Assembly: GCF_002056295.1 (NCBI RefSeq)
Contig: NZ_CP020100.1
Coordinates: 442,001 to 506,000 of the forward strand
DNA from: Halopseudomonas phragmitis
Lineage (GTDB): Bacteria; Pseudomonadota; Gammaproteobacteria; Pseudomonadales; Pseudomonadaceae
DNA: 64,000 nt
Direction of reading: 5' to 3'
The notes beneath the pieces are model-generated. The model saw only the letters and a program-made list of their open reading frames with translations, did no database searches and had not been told where the DNA came from. Of the stretch, positions 31,193-42,541 are shown in pieces; the stretch's first letter is position 1; the number at the start of each line of letters is the position of its first letter. A program made the translations under genes and the position numbers.

Positions 31193-31963
31193 ATGGTAGT
31201 GCACCTGAAACGCATCGTCATCGTGCTGGCATTGTTGTGCATGGCGCCCTTGGCCCAGGCCGACCTTCAGCGCCTGCAAACCCTGCATGAGTTCCGCAGT
31301 GAAGGCTATATCACCGGAACCTACCTGCTGATCGACAACAACCTCTATGAGCGAGTACGCGAACCTGGTAACCGCGAAACCTACAACCAGGCCCTGACCC
31401 GCATGGACCAGCTCCTGCGCCAGCTCGGCAACCCCAACGAACTACGCAACCCCTATACCGATTTCGTCAACCTGATCCGCGAATTGGAAGGACAGCCGGA
31501 AGATGAAGCACACTTCAACCTGGCCACAGTCAACCGCATCATGCAGGCCCATGGCCGCCTGGAACGCACCGCCGCGCAACTTTACAGCGAGCAGATCGGC
31601 GGCGCGCCAGAGCAACTGCTGACCCTGCACCAGCAGAGCCTGGAAACCAACCAGATCCTGCTGCTATACCAGAACACCATGTTCAGCTCAGTTGGCGTGT
31701 ACTTCATGGACGCCGATGAGGGCATCTTTGCCGCCATGGACAAACGCATCACCGAGCGCGCCAGCCAGCTGCACAGCCTATTCCCCGACCAGCAGGCCAC
31801 ACTCAGTCGACTGGACAAACAATACACTTTCATCCAGCCGCGCCTGATCAAGTATTACGAGGACTGGGTGCCGACCATCGCCGCTTTTTATCTGCAACGC
31901 AACATACAGACCCTGGACATGTTGGCCCGCGAACAGGTCCGGGTCGCCAGTCAAAGCAGCTAA
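31193..31963 (+). CDS. Hypothetical secreted helical protein
   Basis: I do not recognise the family. The protein has 256 residues and a clear Sec signal peptide ending APLAQA, with cleavage before Asp24. The mature part has no Cys and no membrane span; it reads as mostly alpha-helical with many Leu, Gln and Arg, and includes NEXxYN-like and DADEGIFAAMDKRITERASQL segments. Helical periplasmic sensor or adaptor domains look like this, but no named domain can be assigned. GGGGA precedes the ATG. It is a single-gene unit, ending at a terminator shared with dapB. Confidence 0.75.
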   Translation: MVVHLKRIVIVLALLCMAPLAQADLQRLQTLHEFRSEGYITGTYLLIDNNLYERVREPGNRETYNQALTRMDQLLRQLGNPNELRNPYTDFVNLIRELEGQPEDEAHFNLATVNRIMQAHGRLERTAAQLYSEQIGGAPEQLLTLHQQSLETNQILLLYQNTMFSSVGVYFMDADEGIFAAMDKRITERASQLHSLFPDQQATLSRLDKQYTFIQPRLIKYYEDWVPTIAAFYLQRNIQTLDMLAREQVRVASQSS

Positions 31964-31981
31964 GCCCACCCCAGATACGAC

Positions 31982-32005
31982 AAAGCCCGGCATTGGCCGG
32001 GCCTT
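31982..32005. terminator. Bidirectional terminator between the secreted-protein gene and dapB
   Basis: GCCCGGC, a 4-base loop and GCCGGGC form a perfect 7-bp stem. On the minus strand it is followed by TTTG, on the plus strand by CTTG, so it serves dapB better. Confidence 0.75.
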
Positions 32006-32021
32006 GTCCACTCAACCACAC

Positions 32022-33978
<1,957 letters not shown>

Positions 33979-34016
33979 CGTTTCCGTTTCCTTCACAACA
34001 CGCTTGCGGCACAAAC

Positions 34017-34046
34017 GGCAACGCGGGAGCTAAGTCCCGCGTTGCC
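34017..34046 (-). other. 12-bp stem-loop between dnaK and dnaJ
   Basis: GGCAACGCGGGA and TCCCGCGTTGCC form a perfect 12-bp stem with a 6-base loop. On the minus strand only GTTTG follows, so it is a weak terminator or an mRNA-processing stem that would lower dnaJ relative to dnaK. Confidence 0.6.
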
Positions 34047-34086
34047 TGGCACAGTTACCGGTCTGCTGGTACAGACGGCCGGGACA

Positions 34087-36006
34087 TCACTTGTTGTCCT
34101 TGACCTCTTCAAACTCGGCGTCCACCACATCATCGGCGCCGCCCTGTGCCGCATCGGCCTGAGCCTCACCCGCCTGGGCGGCCTGTGCCTGTTCGGCATA
34201 CATCTTCTGCACCACCGGCCCGGAGACCTCTGACAGGGCATTGATCTTGGCTTCGATCAGTTCCTTGTCGTCACCCTTGACTGCTTCTTCCAGCTCAGCC
34301 AGGGCTTTCTCAATCGCTGCCTTTTCCTCGTCAGTGGCCTTGTCGCCTACTTCCTTGAGGGTCTTGCGAGTGGCATGCACCAGCTGATCGCCCTGGTTAC
34401 GGGTAGTGACCAGTTCCTCGAACTTGCGATCTTCCTCGGCATTGGCCTCGGCATCACGCACCATCTGCTCGATTTCGTCCTCGCTCAGACCCGAAGAGGC
34501 CTTGATCACGATCGACTGCTGCTTGCCGGTCGCCTTGTCCTTGGCCGACACGTTGAGAATACCGTTGGCATCGATATCGAAGCTGACCTCGATTTGCGGC
34601 ACGCCGCGCGGCGCCGGCGGGATATCGGCCAGATCGAAGCGACCCAGCGACTTGTTCTGTCCAGCCTGCTTGCGCTCGCCCTGCAGCACATGAATGGTCA
34701 CGGCCGTCTGGTTGTCATCGGCAGTCGAGAACACCTGCGACTTCTTGGTCGGGATAGTGGTGTTCTTCTCGATCAGCGCGGTCATCACCCCACCCATGGT
34801 CTCGATCCCCAGTGACAGCGGGGTCACATCGAGCAACAGCACATCCTTGACGTCACCGGCCAGTACCGCACCCTGAATCGCCGCACCGATGGCCACAGCC
34901 TCGTCAGGGTTGACGTCCTTGCGCGGTTCCTTGCCGAAGAACTCGGTAACCGCCTTCTGCACCATCGGCATCCGGGTCTGACCACCGACCAGGATCACCT
35001 CATTGATGTCGGACACATCCAGACCAGCATCCTTCATCGCCACACGACACGGCTCAAGGCTGCGCTTGACCAGATCCTCGACCAGCGACTCCAGTTTGGC
35101 CCGGGTCACCTTGACATTCAGGTGCTTGGGACCGGAGGCGTCGGCAGTGATGTACGGCAGATTGACGTCGGTCTGCTGGCTGGAGGACAGCTCGATCTTG
35201 GCCTTCTCGGCAGCCTCTTTCAGGCGCTGCAGAGCCAGCGGATCGTTGTGCAGATCAACGCCATTCTCTTTCTTGAACTCGTCGGCCAGGTAGTCGATCA
35301 GGCGCAGGTCAAAGTCCTCACCACCGAGGAAGGTATCGCCATTGGTGGCCAACACCTCGAACTGATGCTCGCCATCAACCTCGGCGATCTCGATCACCGA
35401 CACGTCGAAGGTGCCGCCACCAAGGTCGTAAACCACGATAGTGGAGTCACCGCGGGCCTTGTCCATGCCGTAGGCCAGCGCTGCGGCAGTCGGCTCGTTG
35501 ATGATCCGCTTGACTTCCAGGCCCGCAATCCGGCCGGCATCTTTGGTGGCCTGACGCTGACTGTCGTTGAAGTAGGCCGGCACGGTGATCACCGCTTCGG
35601 TAACCGGCTCGCCCAGGTAGTCCTCGGCGGTTTTCTTCATCTTTTTCAACACTTCTGCCGACACCTGCGGCGGTGCCATTTTCTCGCCCTTGGCTTCAAC
35701 CCAGGCGTCACCGTTGTCAGCCTTGACGATCTTGTAGGGCACCAGCTTGATGTCCTTCTGCACCACGTCCTCGTCAAACCGACGACCGATCAGGCGCTTG
35801 ACCGCATACAGGGTGTTCTGCGGGTTGGTTACCGACTGACGCTTGGCCGACTGACCAACCAAGGTCTCGCCATCGTTGGTGTAGGCGACGATGGACGGGG
35901 TAGTGCGCGCACCCTCGGCGTTCTCGATCACCTTGGTGGCACCGTTTTCCATGATGGCGACGCAGGAGTTGGTAGTCCCCAGGTCGATACCGATAATTTT
36001 GCCCAT
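34087..36006 (-). CDS. dnaK: Chaperone protein DnaK (Hsp70)
   Basis: A 639-residue Hsp70. The ATPase domain starts [21 protein letters not shown] and has the [17 protein letters not shown] stretch ([15 protein letters not shown]) and [12 protein letters not shown]; the linker [18 protein letters not shown] leads to the peptide-binding domain and the alpha lid ending [14 protein letters not shown]. It works with DnaJ and GrpE. A heat-shock promoter lies upstream, overlapping the grpE stop. Confidence 0.99.
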   Translation of the reverse strand: MGKIIGIDLGTTNSCVAIMENGATKVIENAEGARTTPSIVAYTNDGETLVGQSAKRQSVTNPQNTLYAVKRLIGRRFDEDVVQKDIKLVPYKIVKADNGDAWVEAKGEKMAPPQVSAEVLKKMKKTAEDYLGEPVTEAVITVPAYFNDSQRQATKDAGRIAGLEVKRIINEPTAAALAYGMDKARGDSTIVVYDLGGGTFDVSVIEIAEVDGEHQFEVLATNGDTFLGGEDFDLRLIDYLADEFKKENGVDLHNDPLALQRLKEAAEKAKIELSSSQQTDVNLPYITADASGPKHLNVKVTRAKLESLVEDLVKRSLEPCRVAMKDAGLDVSDINEVILVGGQTRMPMVQKAVTEFFGKEPRKDVNPDEAVAIGAAIQGAVLAGDVKDVLLLDVTPLSLGIETMGGVMTALIEKNTTIPTKKSQVFSTADDNQTAVTIHVLQGERKQAGQNKSLGRFDLADIPPAPRGVPQIEVSFDIDANGILNVSAKDKATGKQQSIVIKASSGLSEDEIEQMVRDAEANAEEDRKFEELVTTRNQGDQLVHATRKTLKEVGDKATDEEKAAIEKALAELEEAVKGDDKELIEAKINALSEVSGPVVQKMYAEQAQAAQAGEAQADAAQGGADDVVDAEFEEVKDNK

Positions 36007-36071
36007 AATTACTCGTTCTCCGAATCTGCTCGCCGCTTTACCCGCGGCCGGTTCAATCTGTCATGCCCACT

Positions 36072-36099
36072 AAATGGGGGCGCTCACAGCAATTTCAAG
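36072..36099 (-). promoter_or_regulatory. Sigma-32 promoter of dnaK
   Basis: CTTGAAA at 36093-36099 (-35) and CCCCATTT at 36072-36079 (-10) are 13 bases apart on the minus strand, an almost perfect match to the heat-shock consensus. The -35 box covers the grpE stop codon. Confidence 0.9.
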
Positions 36100-36676
36100 C
36101 CTGCTCGTCAATTTGCGGCGCGGCCGGTTTATCACTCGGGGTCTTGCTCACCACCACCATCGCCGGACGCAGCAAACGACCACTCAGGGTGTAGCCTTTC
36201 TGGAAGACCTTGAGCACGGTATTGGGCTCAACAGCGGCGCTCTCCTCCATAGCCATGGCCTGATGCAGCTCAGGGTTGAAGGGCTCGCCATGCGGCTCCA
36301 CTGCCTGGACCTGGAAGCGACCCAGAGTATCGGTAAACATTTTCAGGGTCAGCTCAATGCCTTCGCGCATCGGCTTGATCGCCGGATCATTGGGATCGGA
36401 CAGCTCCATGCCACGCTCCAGACTGTCGAGAATCGGCAACAGATCACCGGCGAAGCGCTCCAGCGCGAACTTGTGCGCCTTCTCGACATCCTGCTCGGCC
36501 CGACGACGGGCGTTCTGCACATCGGCAGCAGCGCGCAGCAACTGGTCCTGCGCTGTCGCCAGTTGCTCTTCCAGACTGGCGACACGGGCGGCCAGATCCT
36601 CGTCGGCCTGGGTCTCAACCACATCCCCAGCGTCAGGCGCCTGGCCGTTCAGATCCTGTTTATAGTCATCCGCCAT
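36095..36676 (-). CDS. grpE: Nucleotide exchange factor GrpE
   Basis: A 193-residue homodimeric exchange factor that releases ADP from DnaK and acts as a thermosensor. A long coiled-coil helix (about 35-95, [31 protein letters not shown]) is followed by the beta domain with [17 protein letters not shown] and [27 protein letters not shown] before the ATG at 36676 fixes the start. Its own heat-shock promoter lies about 70 bases upstream. Confidence 0.97.
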   Translation of the reverse strand: MADDYKQDLNGQAPDAGDVVETQADEDLAARVASLEEQLATAQDQLLRAAADVQNARRRAEQDVEKAHKFALERFAGDLLPILDSLERGMELSDPNDPAIKPMREGIELTLKMFTDTLGRFQVQAVEPHGEPFNPELHQAMAMEESAAVEPNTVLKVFQKGYTLSGRLLRPAMVVVSKTPSDKPAAPQIDEQA

Positions 36677-36747
36677 GGAAATCTCCTGTGATGCAAAGGG
36701 CATACAGCCCGATTAAGCGAAAAATAAGCAACCCATAGTGACAGCCT

Positions 36748-36775
36748 ATATGGGGACGCTGGCGCCAGCTTCAAG
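36748..36775 (-). promoter_or_regulatory. Sigma-32 promoter of grpE
   Basis: CTTGAAG at 36769-36775 and CCCCATAT at 36748-36755 are 13 bases apart on the minus strand, the same spacing as at dnaK. The grpE start is about 70 bases downstream. Confidence 0.9.
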
Positions 36776-36822
36776 GGCTGGCGCGAAGGAATCCTCAGCT
36801 CTTGTCGGAGCTAACATAAGTA

Positions 36823-36838
36823 CTGTATAAATAACCAG
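36823..36838 (+). promoter_or_regulatory. LexA (SOS) box of recN
   Basis: CTG, ten A/T-rich bases (TATAAATAAC) and CAG match the LexA operator. It lies 30 bases before the recN ATG and overlaps a likely -10 region, so LexA would block recN until DNA damage. Confidence 0.85.
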
Positions 36839-36868
36839 AACAAATAATCACCGGAGGGGAGCAAGGTC

Positions 36869-38542
36869 ATGCTGGTACATCTGGCAGTGAACAATTACGC
36901 CATTGTCGACCATCTCGAACTTGAGCTCAAAGGCGGCATGAGCGCCATTACCGGCGAGACCGGGGCCGGCAAATCGATCATGCTTGACGCTCTGGCACTC
37001 ACCCTGGGCGACCGCGCCGACAGCGGCGCCGTGCGCCCTGGCGCCGACAAGGCCGACATCCTCGCCACCTTCGACATCAGCAAGATTCCCGAAGCCCAGG
37101 CCTGGCTGGACGATCGTGACCTGGACAGCCCCGAGCAACAGGTGATTCTGCGCCGAGTGATCACCGCCGAAGGCCGATCGCGCGGCTACATCAACGGCAG
37201 TCCCTGCCCCCAGCAAGATCTCAAGACCCTCGGCGAAATGCTGATCGACATCCACAGCCAGCATGAGCACCAGTCACTGCTCAAGACCGAGACCCATCGC
37301 CGGCTGCTCGATGAGTACGCCGGCGCCAGCGACCTGGCCCGCCAGATTCAACTGGCCGCACAGCGCTGCCGTCAGACCGAGCAGGCCCTGCAGCAGGCCA
37401 GCGAACACAACGACGAACAGGAGGCGCGCCTGCAACTGCTGAGCTACCAGCTTGAAGAACTGGACAACCTCAGCCTGCTCGATGGCGAACTGGAGTTGCT
37501 GGAAGGCGAACAGCGTCAACTGGCCAATGCCGAACAGATTCTGATGGCCTGCCAGCAGGTGATCAACCTGTGCAGCGAGAACGACACTGGCAGCGTGCTG
37601 CAGGCCATGACCTCCAGCCTCAACCGCCTGGGCGGCCTGACCGAACACAGCCGCCACCTCAACGAAGCCCACAATCTGCTGGCCAGCGCCCAGATCCAGG
37701 TTGAAGAAGCCGTTGGTGAGCTGAGCCGCTACCTGGATCACTTTGAGGCCGACCCACAACGCCAGCAGGAAGTTGAAGAGCGGCTGGGCAGCATCTACGA
37801 ACTGGCCCGCAAGCACCGGGTCAACCCCGAGGAGCTGCCGGCCCTGCAACAGCGCCTGATCGACGAACTGGAGAGCTTCCAGCAACGCGATGCCGACATC
37901 GAGCGCCTGGGCGACGAACTCAAGGCCTACCGCGAGCATTACCAGCAACTAGCCGACAAACTATCCGGCATTCGCCACAAAGCCGCGCAAAAACTGGCCA
38001 AGGCTGTCACCAGTGAAATTCAGCGTCTGGGCATGCCGGGCGGGCGGATCGAACTACAGCTAGCGCCCCTGAACCCGGGCCACTATCCACCCAATGGACT
38101 GGAAAGCGTCGAGTTTCTGGTCAGCGCCAACCCCGGGCAGCCCGCCAAGCCACTGGCCAAGGTCGCCTCCGGCGGCGAACTGTCACGCATCAGCCTGGGG
38201 ATTCAGGTCATCACCGCACAAACGTCACGGGTGCCGACTCTGGTATTCGACGAAGTGGACGTTGGCATTGGCGGCCCCACCGCCGAGATCGTCGGTCAAC
38301 TGCTGCGCCAGCTTGGCGAGCGCGGCCAGGTGCTTACCGTCACCCACCTGCCCCAGGTCGCAGCCCAAGGGCATCAGCATCTGTTCGTGCGCAAGGAGCA
38401 AAAAAAGGACTCAACCCGCACCCGGATTGACGAACTCGACCAGAGCGGCCGCATTCAGGAAGTGGCGCGCATGCTCGGCGGCGTGGACTTGACCGAAGAG
38501 TCATTGGCCCACGCCCGCAAACTGCTCTCGCTTACAGCATAA
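36869..38542 (+). CDS. recN: DNA repair protein RecN
   Basis: A 557-residue SMC-like ATPase for double-strand break repair. Walker A is GETGAGKSIMLDAL near residue 30; long coiled coils span about 150-380; the ABC signature is ASGGELSRISLGIQV near 435 and Walker B is TLVFDEVDVGIGG. The ATG follows GGAGGGG at some distance. It diverges from grpE and is preceded by a LexA box. Confidence 0.97.
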   Translation: MLVHLAVNNYAIVDHLELELKGGMSAITGETGAGKSIMLDALALTLGDRADSGAVRPGADKADILATFDISKIPEAQAWLDDRDLDSPEQQVILRRVITAEGRSRGYINGSPCPQQDLKTLGEMLIDIHSQHEHQSLLKTETHRRLLDEYAGASDLARQIQLAAQRCRQTEQALQQASEHNDEQEARLQLLSYQLEELDNLSLLDGELELLEGEQRQLANAEQILMACQQVINLCSENDTGSVLQAMTSSLNRLGGLTEHSRHLNEAHNLLASAQIQVEEAVGELSRYLDHFEADPQRQQEVEERLGSIYELARKHRVNPEELPALQQRLIDELESFQQRDADIERLGDELKAYREHYQQLADKLSGIRHKAAQKLAKAVTSEIQRLGMPGGRIELQLAPLNPGHYPPNGLESVEFLVSANPGQPAKPLAKVASGGELSRISLGIQVITAQTSRVPTLVFDEVDVGIGGPTAEIVGQLLRQLGERGQVLTVTHLPQVAAQGHQHLFVRKEQKKDSTRTRIDELDQSGRIQEVARMLGGVDLTEESLAHARKLLSLTA

Positions 38543-38547
38543 ACGTG

Positions 38548-38573
38548 AAAAAGGCGCCTCAGGCGCCTTTTTT
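38548..38573. terminator. Shared bidirectional terminator of recN and fur
   Basis: AAAAAGGCGCC, loop TCA and GGCGCCTTTTTT form a symmetrical stem that works in both directions. The loop is the fur stop codon, so the last fur codons are part of the terminator. Confidence 0.93.
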
Positions 38574-38966
38574 CTTCACGTACAACACCAGATTGTGGTC
38601 AACCAGCTCGAAACCGTGTTCACGGACGATTTCCTTCTGCCGACGCTCGATTTCCGGATCGAAAAACTCGATCACCTCGCCGGAGTCAACACAGACCATA
38701 TGGTCGTGATGCTCGCCATCGGCCAACTCGAACACCGCATGACCGCTGTCGAAGTTGTGGCGCACCACCAGACCGGCCGATTCAAATTGAGTCAGAACCC
38801 GGTAAACGGTAGCCAACCCAACATCTTCTCCGGCCTCCATCAGGGACTTGTATACATCCTCGGCGCTCATGTGACGCTCTTCGGAATTGTCCAGCATCTG
38901 CAGGATTTTTACTCGCGGCAGCGTTACCTTAAGGCCAGCTTTGCGGAGTTCTTGATTTTCAACCAT
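38559..38966 (-). CDS. fur: Ferric uptake regulator Fur
   Basis: A 135-residue iron-sensing repressor. The N-terminal winged helix ([36 protein letters not shown]) is followed by the metal-binding dimer domain with [22 protein letters not shown]. The start at 38966 matches other pseudomonad Fur; the frame to 39020 is rejected. The C-terminus is VKKKGA, two residues beyond the typical ending, because the stop lies in the terminator. The gene diverges from bamE. Confidence 0.98.
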   Translation of the reverse strand: MVENQELRKAGLKVTLPRVKILQMLDNSEERHMSAEDVYKSLMEAGEDVGLATVYRVLTQFESAGLVVRHNFDSGHAVFELADGEHHDHMVCVDSGEVIEFFDPEIERRQKEIVREHGFELVDHNLVLYVKKKGA

Positions 38967-39061
38967 GGTCAGTTTCTCGTTCAGCGCTTCGCAGGGCGGG
39001 ATCAGTCGGGTATGATTCATGGCTCACTGAGCCATTTCACAATAGTGGATGTTACCACGTC

Positions 39062-39490
39062 ATGCCAAAGACCCTGAACCAAATCTTGTGTATTCTCATT
39101 TGCGCGATCAGTTTGAGCGCCTGTGGCTTCCCCGGCGTTTACAAGATTGACATCCAGCAGGGTAACGTTGTGACTCAGGACATGGTCGACCAATTGCGCC
39201 CCGGCATGACCACCCGTCAAGTCCGCTTCATCATGGGCACCCCGCTGATTCAGGACACCCTGCACCCCAACCGCTGGGACTACCTGTACAGCATGAAGGC
39301 CGGGCACAGCCCGCGTACCCAGGAACGCATTTCATTGGTCTTCGAGAATGATCGCCTGGTAGGCCTGAGTGGCGACTTTGTCCCCGGCACCAGCCGCGAC
39401 GAAGCCATTATGGGTGGCCAGGCCCCGCGCAGCTCCGGCACCGAAACCTACCCGGTCGATCTGGGCGCCCCGCTGGGCACCGGCGAGTAA
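39062..39490 (+). CDS. bamE: Outer membrane assembly lipoprotein BamE (OmlA)
   Basis: A 142-residue lipoprotein of the BAM complex that folds outer-membrane beta-barrels. The signal peptide ends in the lipobox LSAC, and the conserved core reads [30 protein letters not shown] and [11 protein letters not shown]. The C-terminal tail (about 118-142) is Gly/Pro-rich. It faces fur, the classic fur-omlA arrangement of pseudomonads. Confidence 0.96.
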   Translation: MPKTLNQILCILICAISLSACGFPGVYKIDIQQGNVVTQDMVDQLRPGMTTRQVRFIMGTPLIQDTLHPNRWDYLYSMKAGHSPRTQERISLVFENDRLVGLSGDFVPGTSRDEAIMGGQAPRSSGTETYPVDLGAPLGTGE

Positions 39491-39543
39491 ACCTCTCATC
39501 AATCCTGGCGCCAAGCTGCTGCATGGCGCCAGAGTCGTCTGCA

Positions 39544-39867
39544 CTACTCCTGCTCGCCCTGCTCGTCCTTAACCGCCTTGGCTTTTGCCGCGCGCTGCTT
39601 GCGCACTTCCTTGGGATCGGCTATCAGCGGCCGGTAGATCTCGACCCGCTCACCCTGGGCAAGAATCCGCTCAGCCGGCTTGGGTACCGTCTTACCAAAC
39701 ACGCCCATGGCACTGGCATCCAGATCCAGTTCGGGAAAGTGCTCGGCAATGCGCGACAGCTTGGCAGCTTCCAGCATGCTGGTACCCTCGGGCACTGTCA
39801 GACTGATGATTTTCTGCTTATGGGCCAGCGCATAGGCCACTTCAACGGCAATAGTTCGTTCAGCCAC
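39544..39867 (-). CDS. rnfH: RnfH family ubiquitin-fold protein
   Basis: A 107-residue protein with a beta-grasp fold: (V)AERTIAVEVAYALAHKQKIISLTVPEGTSMLEAA and GVFGKTVPKPAERILAQGERVEIYRPLIADPKEVRKQRA. The tail is Lys/Ala/Glu-rich. The GTG at 39867 overlaps the ratA stop by eight bases and uses AAGGAG inside ratA; the long frame to 40098 is rejected. The role of RnfH is not settled. Confidence 0.92.
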   Translation of the reverse strand: MAERTIAVEVAYALAHKQKIISLTVPEGTSMLEAAKLSRIAEHFPELDLDASAMGVFGKTVPKPAERILAQGERVEIYRPLIADPKEVRKQRAAKAKAVKDEQGEQE

Positions 39868-40294
39868 CGTATTGCTCCTTGGCCCGCTGGCAGAAAGCAT
39901 CCACCATGGTGTTGGCCGCCTGATTGAACAACGGCCCCAGCGTCGCCTTGACCACCGGGCCGGCATAATTGAAATGCAGATCCAGGCTGATCTTGCAGGC
40001 CGCCTCACCCAGCGCCTTGAACTCCCAGACACCATGCAGCTCACTGAACGGACCATTTTCCAGCCGCATCTCAATGCGCTGGCCCGGCAGCAGCTCATTG
40101 CGAGTGGTGAACGCCTGCGTCATCCCGGCCTTGGCCACGGTCAACCGGGCTCGCATCTGCACATCCGTCTCTTCCAGAATCTCCGCCAGCGAACACCAGG
40201 GCAGAAACTCCGGATAACGCTCTACCCGATTGACCAGATCAAACATCTGTCTGGCCGTATACGGCAGCAAGGCCGAGCGCTGAATATGAGTCAT
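39860..40294 (-). CDS. ratA: RatA / COQ10-like START-domain protein
   Basis: A 144-residue polyketide-cyclase/START fold protein: MTHIQRSALLPYTARQMFDLVNRVERYPEFLPWC at the start and GVWEFKALGEAACKISLDLHFNY near 90. In E. coli the homologue was described as a ribosome anti-association toxin, but the fold is shared with ubiquinone-binding COQ10 proteins, which is the other likely role. It lies seven bases after the NSS transporter and overlaps rnfH, so the three may be co-transcribed. Confidence 0.9.
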   Translation of the reverse strand: MTHIQRSALLPYTARQMFDLVNRVERYPEFLPWCSLAEILEETDVQMRARLTVAKAGMTQAFTTRNELLPGQRIEMRLENGPFSELHGVWEFKALGEAACKISLDLHFNYAGPVVKATLGPLFNQAANTMVDAFCQRAKEQYGG

Positions 40295-40301
40295 AAGGCT
40301 T

Positions 40302-41705
40302 TCACTTCAACAGTTCAGAGGCAAACACGATCAGCACCCCTACCGGCGCCACGTAGCGAAGCAGCCAATATACCACCGGGAACAGCCGTGGGTATCGGAG
40401 CCCCAACTCGGCCCGGAACACCTCGCGATCCAGCACCCAGCCGGCGAACAACGCAAACAGCAAACCACCCAGCGGCAGCATGATCCGACTGGTCAGGTAA
40501 TCAACCAGTTCGAAGAAGGTCTTGCCACCCTCCGCCCCCCACTGGATCAGATGCCAGCCCAAGGCATCACGGACAAAGAACTTGGCATCGGCCAGCACGT
40601 TGAATGACAGCACCGTACCCAGACCCACCACCCAACAGAACAGCGCAATACAGCCGGTAATCTGAGCCCGGCTGCGGCCACTTCGCTCTACCCAGTAGGC
40701 CACTGCCGGCTCCAGCATGGAAATGGCCGAACTCCAGGCCGCCACCGCCACCAGCACAAAGAAAATGAAGCCGAACACCTGGCCCATGGCAATATTGCCG
40801 AAGGCGATCGGCAGGGTGACAAACATCAGACCCGGACCACCGCCCGGCTCCAGCCCGGCCGCGAACACAATCGGGAACAGCGCCAGGCCCGCAGTCAGCG
40901 CCACCACGGTATCCAGCAGCGCCACCGTGATCACCGTGCTACCGATTGAGGACTTTTTCGGCATGTAGGCACCGAACACCATGATCGATCCCACCCCCAC
41001 ACTCAGGGTGAAGAACGCGTGGCCCATCGCTGCCAGAATGCCGTCGGGCACTTCGCTCAAATTGAAATGGAACAGGAATTCGACCCCTTCCATGAAGTGG
41101 CCGGTGGTCAACGCATAGCCAAGCAGAATCACCAGCAGCACGAACAGCATCGGCATCATGATCCGCAAGCTGCGCTCAAGGCCGGCCACTACGCCCCGAG
41201 CAATGATAAAGGCCGTCACCAGCATGAACAGGCTGTGCCACAGTGTCAGACGCCAGGGGTCAGCGGTCAGCCCGTTAAACCGCTCGCCCGCACCAGGACC
41301 GTCGATGGCGGCAAACTCGCCACGGCCCATGCCAATGATGTAGTCCAGCGACCAGCCCGCCACCACACTGTAGAACGACAGAATCAGCAAGGCGGCGATC
41401 ATGCCCATCATTGCCGCCCAGGACCAGCGCGGCGACGCCGCCGACTGCACGGCCAGGCTACGCAAGGTATTGACCGGGCTCTGGCGGCCACGGCGTCCCA
41501 GCACCGTCTCGGCCAGCATAATCGGCAAACCGATCAGGGCAATGCACAGCAGATAGACCAGTACGAAAGCACCGCCACCGTAGACACCCGCCATGTAGGG
41601 GAACTTCCAGATATTGCCCAGCCCTACCGCCGATCCGGTCGCTGCCAGAATGAATACCCAGCGACTGGCCCAGATACCGTGGATCGACACATTCTCATTC
41701 GCCAT
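40302..41705 (-). CDS. Sodium-dependent transporter, NSS (SNF) family
   Basis: A 467-residue inner-membrane transporter with about 11-12 helices in the LeuT fold. The first helix WVFILAATGSAVGLGNIWKFPYMAGVYGGGAF holds the unwound sodium and substrate site. Such proteins import amino acids with sodium. The substrate cannot be inferred. The ATG at 41705 starts MANENVSIHG; the gene diverges from smpB. Confidence 0.93.
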   Translation of the reverse strand: MANENVSIHGIWASRWVFILAATGSAVGLGNIWKFPYMAGVYGGGAFVLVYLLCIALIGLPIMLAETVLGRRGRQSPVNTLRSLAVQSAASPRWSWAAMMGMIAALLILSFYSVVAGWSLDYIIGMGRGEFAAIDGPGAGERFNGLTADPWRLTLWHSLFMLVTAFIIARGVVAGLERSLRIMMPMLFVLLVILLGYALTTGHFMEGVEFLFHFNLSEVPDGILAAMGHAFFTLSVGVGSIMVFGAYMPKKSSIGSTVITVALLDTVVALTAGLALFPIVFAAGLEPGGGPGLMFVTLPIAFGNIAMGQVFGFIFFVLVAVAAWSSAISMLEPAVAYWVERSGRSRAQITGCIALFCWVVGLGTVLSFNVLADAKFFVRDALGWHLIQWGAEGGKTFFELVDYLTSRIMLPLGGLLFALFAGWVLDREVFRAELGLRYPRLFPVVYWLLRYVAPVGVLIVFASELLK

Positions 41706-41828
41706 GGGAAAACCCGGTCTGCCTTTGAAAAAAGGAAGGCATTGTCCAGATTTTGACCAACCAGGACAAGGGCAAAGCACCGGCCAACGATAGCGGTAAT
41801 CCCTACAACCCCCTATAATGCGCCGCCT

Positions 41829-42311
41829 ATGAGCAAGCAAAAGAAACCCCAGGCCAACAGCGGCACCATTGCGCTGAACAAAAAGGCCAAACACGACTAC
41901 TTCGTCGAAGAACGCTTCGAGGCCGGCCTGGCCCTGACCGGCTGGGAAGTGAAGAGCCTGCGCGCGGGCAAAGCCCAACTGGTCGACAGCTATGTCGTCT
42001 TCAAGAATGGCGAGGCTTTCCTGTTCGGCGCCCATATCACGCCCCTGCTGAGCGCCAGCACCCACGTGATCGCCGACCCGATCCGCACCCGCAAGCTGTT
42101 GCTCAATGCCCGCGAGCTGGAGAAGCTGATCAGCGGCGTGCAGCAAAAAGGCTACAGCTGCGTCCCGATGGCGCTGTACTGGAAGAAGCATCTGGTCAAG
42201 TGCGAGATAGCCCTGGTCAGAGGCAAGAAGGACTTCGACAAACGCGAAACCGAGAAAGAACGCGACTGGGCCCGCGAGAAGGCGCGCATCGTTCGCGAGA
42301 ACCATCGCTGA
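41829..42311 (+). CDS. smpB: SsrA-binding protein SmpB
   Basis: A 160-residue tmRNA partner in trans-translation: [53 protein letters not shown] and the basic tail [26 protein letters not shown] that enters the mRNA channel. The ssrA gene lies 230 bases downstream on the same strand. Confidence 0.98.
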   Translation: MSKQKKPQANSGTIALNKKAKHDYFVEERFEAGLALTGWEVKSLRAGKAQLVDSYVVFKNGEAFLFGAHITPLLSASTHVIADPIRTRKLLLNARELEKLISGVQQKGYSCVPMALYWKKHLVKCEIALVRGKKDFDKRETEKERDWAREKARIVRENHR

Positions 42312-42411
42312 TTTTTTTGCACCTGCGCTGAACTTTGCCGACAGCCCCCGGTCAGAACTGATAACCAGGCTGGTCTGCTCCACCAGCAGAGGTTCAAAGC
42401 AAGCAATGCCT

Positions 42412-42437
42412 AGCCCCGCTCAGCGGGGTATTTTTTT
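42412..42437 (+). terminator. Intrinsic terminator of smpB
   Basis: CCCCGC, loop TCA, GCGGGG, then TA and seven Ts, about 100 bases after the smpB stop. Confidence 0.9.
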
Positions 42438-42484
42438 ATGCGCAAAACAGCCCGTGCGTTTGCTCAAACCAGCTCACAGCCGCC

Positions 42485-42513
42485 TTTCAACCCGGGAACC
42501 TTTCCCGTACAAT
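42485..42513 (+). promoter_or_regulatory. Promoter of ssrA
   Basis: TTTCAA at 42485-42490 and TACAAT at 42508-42513 are 17 bases apart. Transcription would begin near 42520 and the mature 5' end at 42542 would be made by RNase P. The spacer contains a perfect inverted repeat (CGGGAA-CCT-TTCCCG, 42493-42507). Confidence 0.7.
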
Positions 42514-42541
42514 GCACTCTTAGAACTGACCAGCAAGATTT

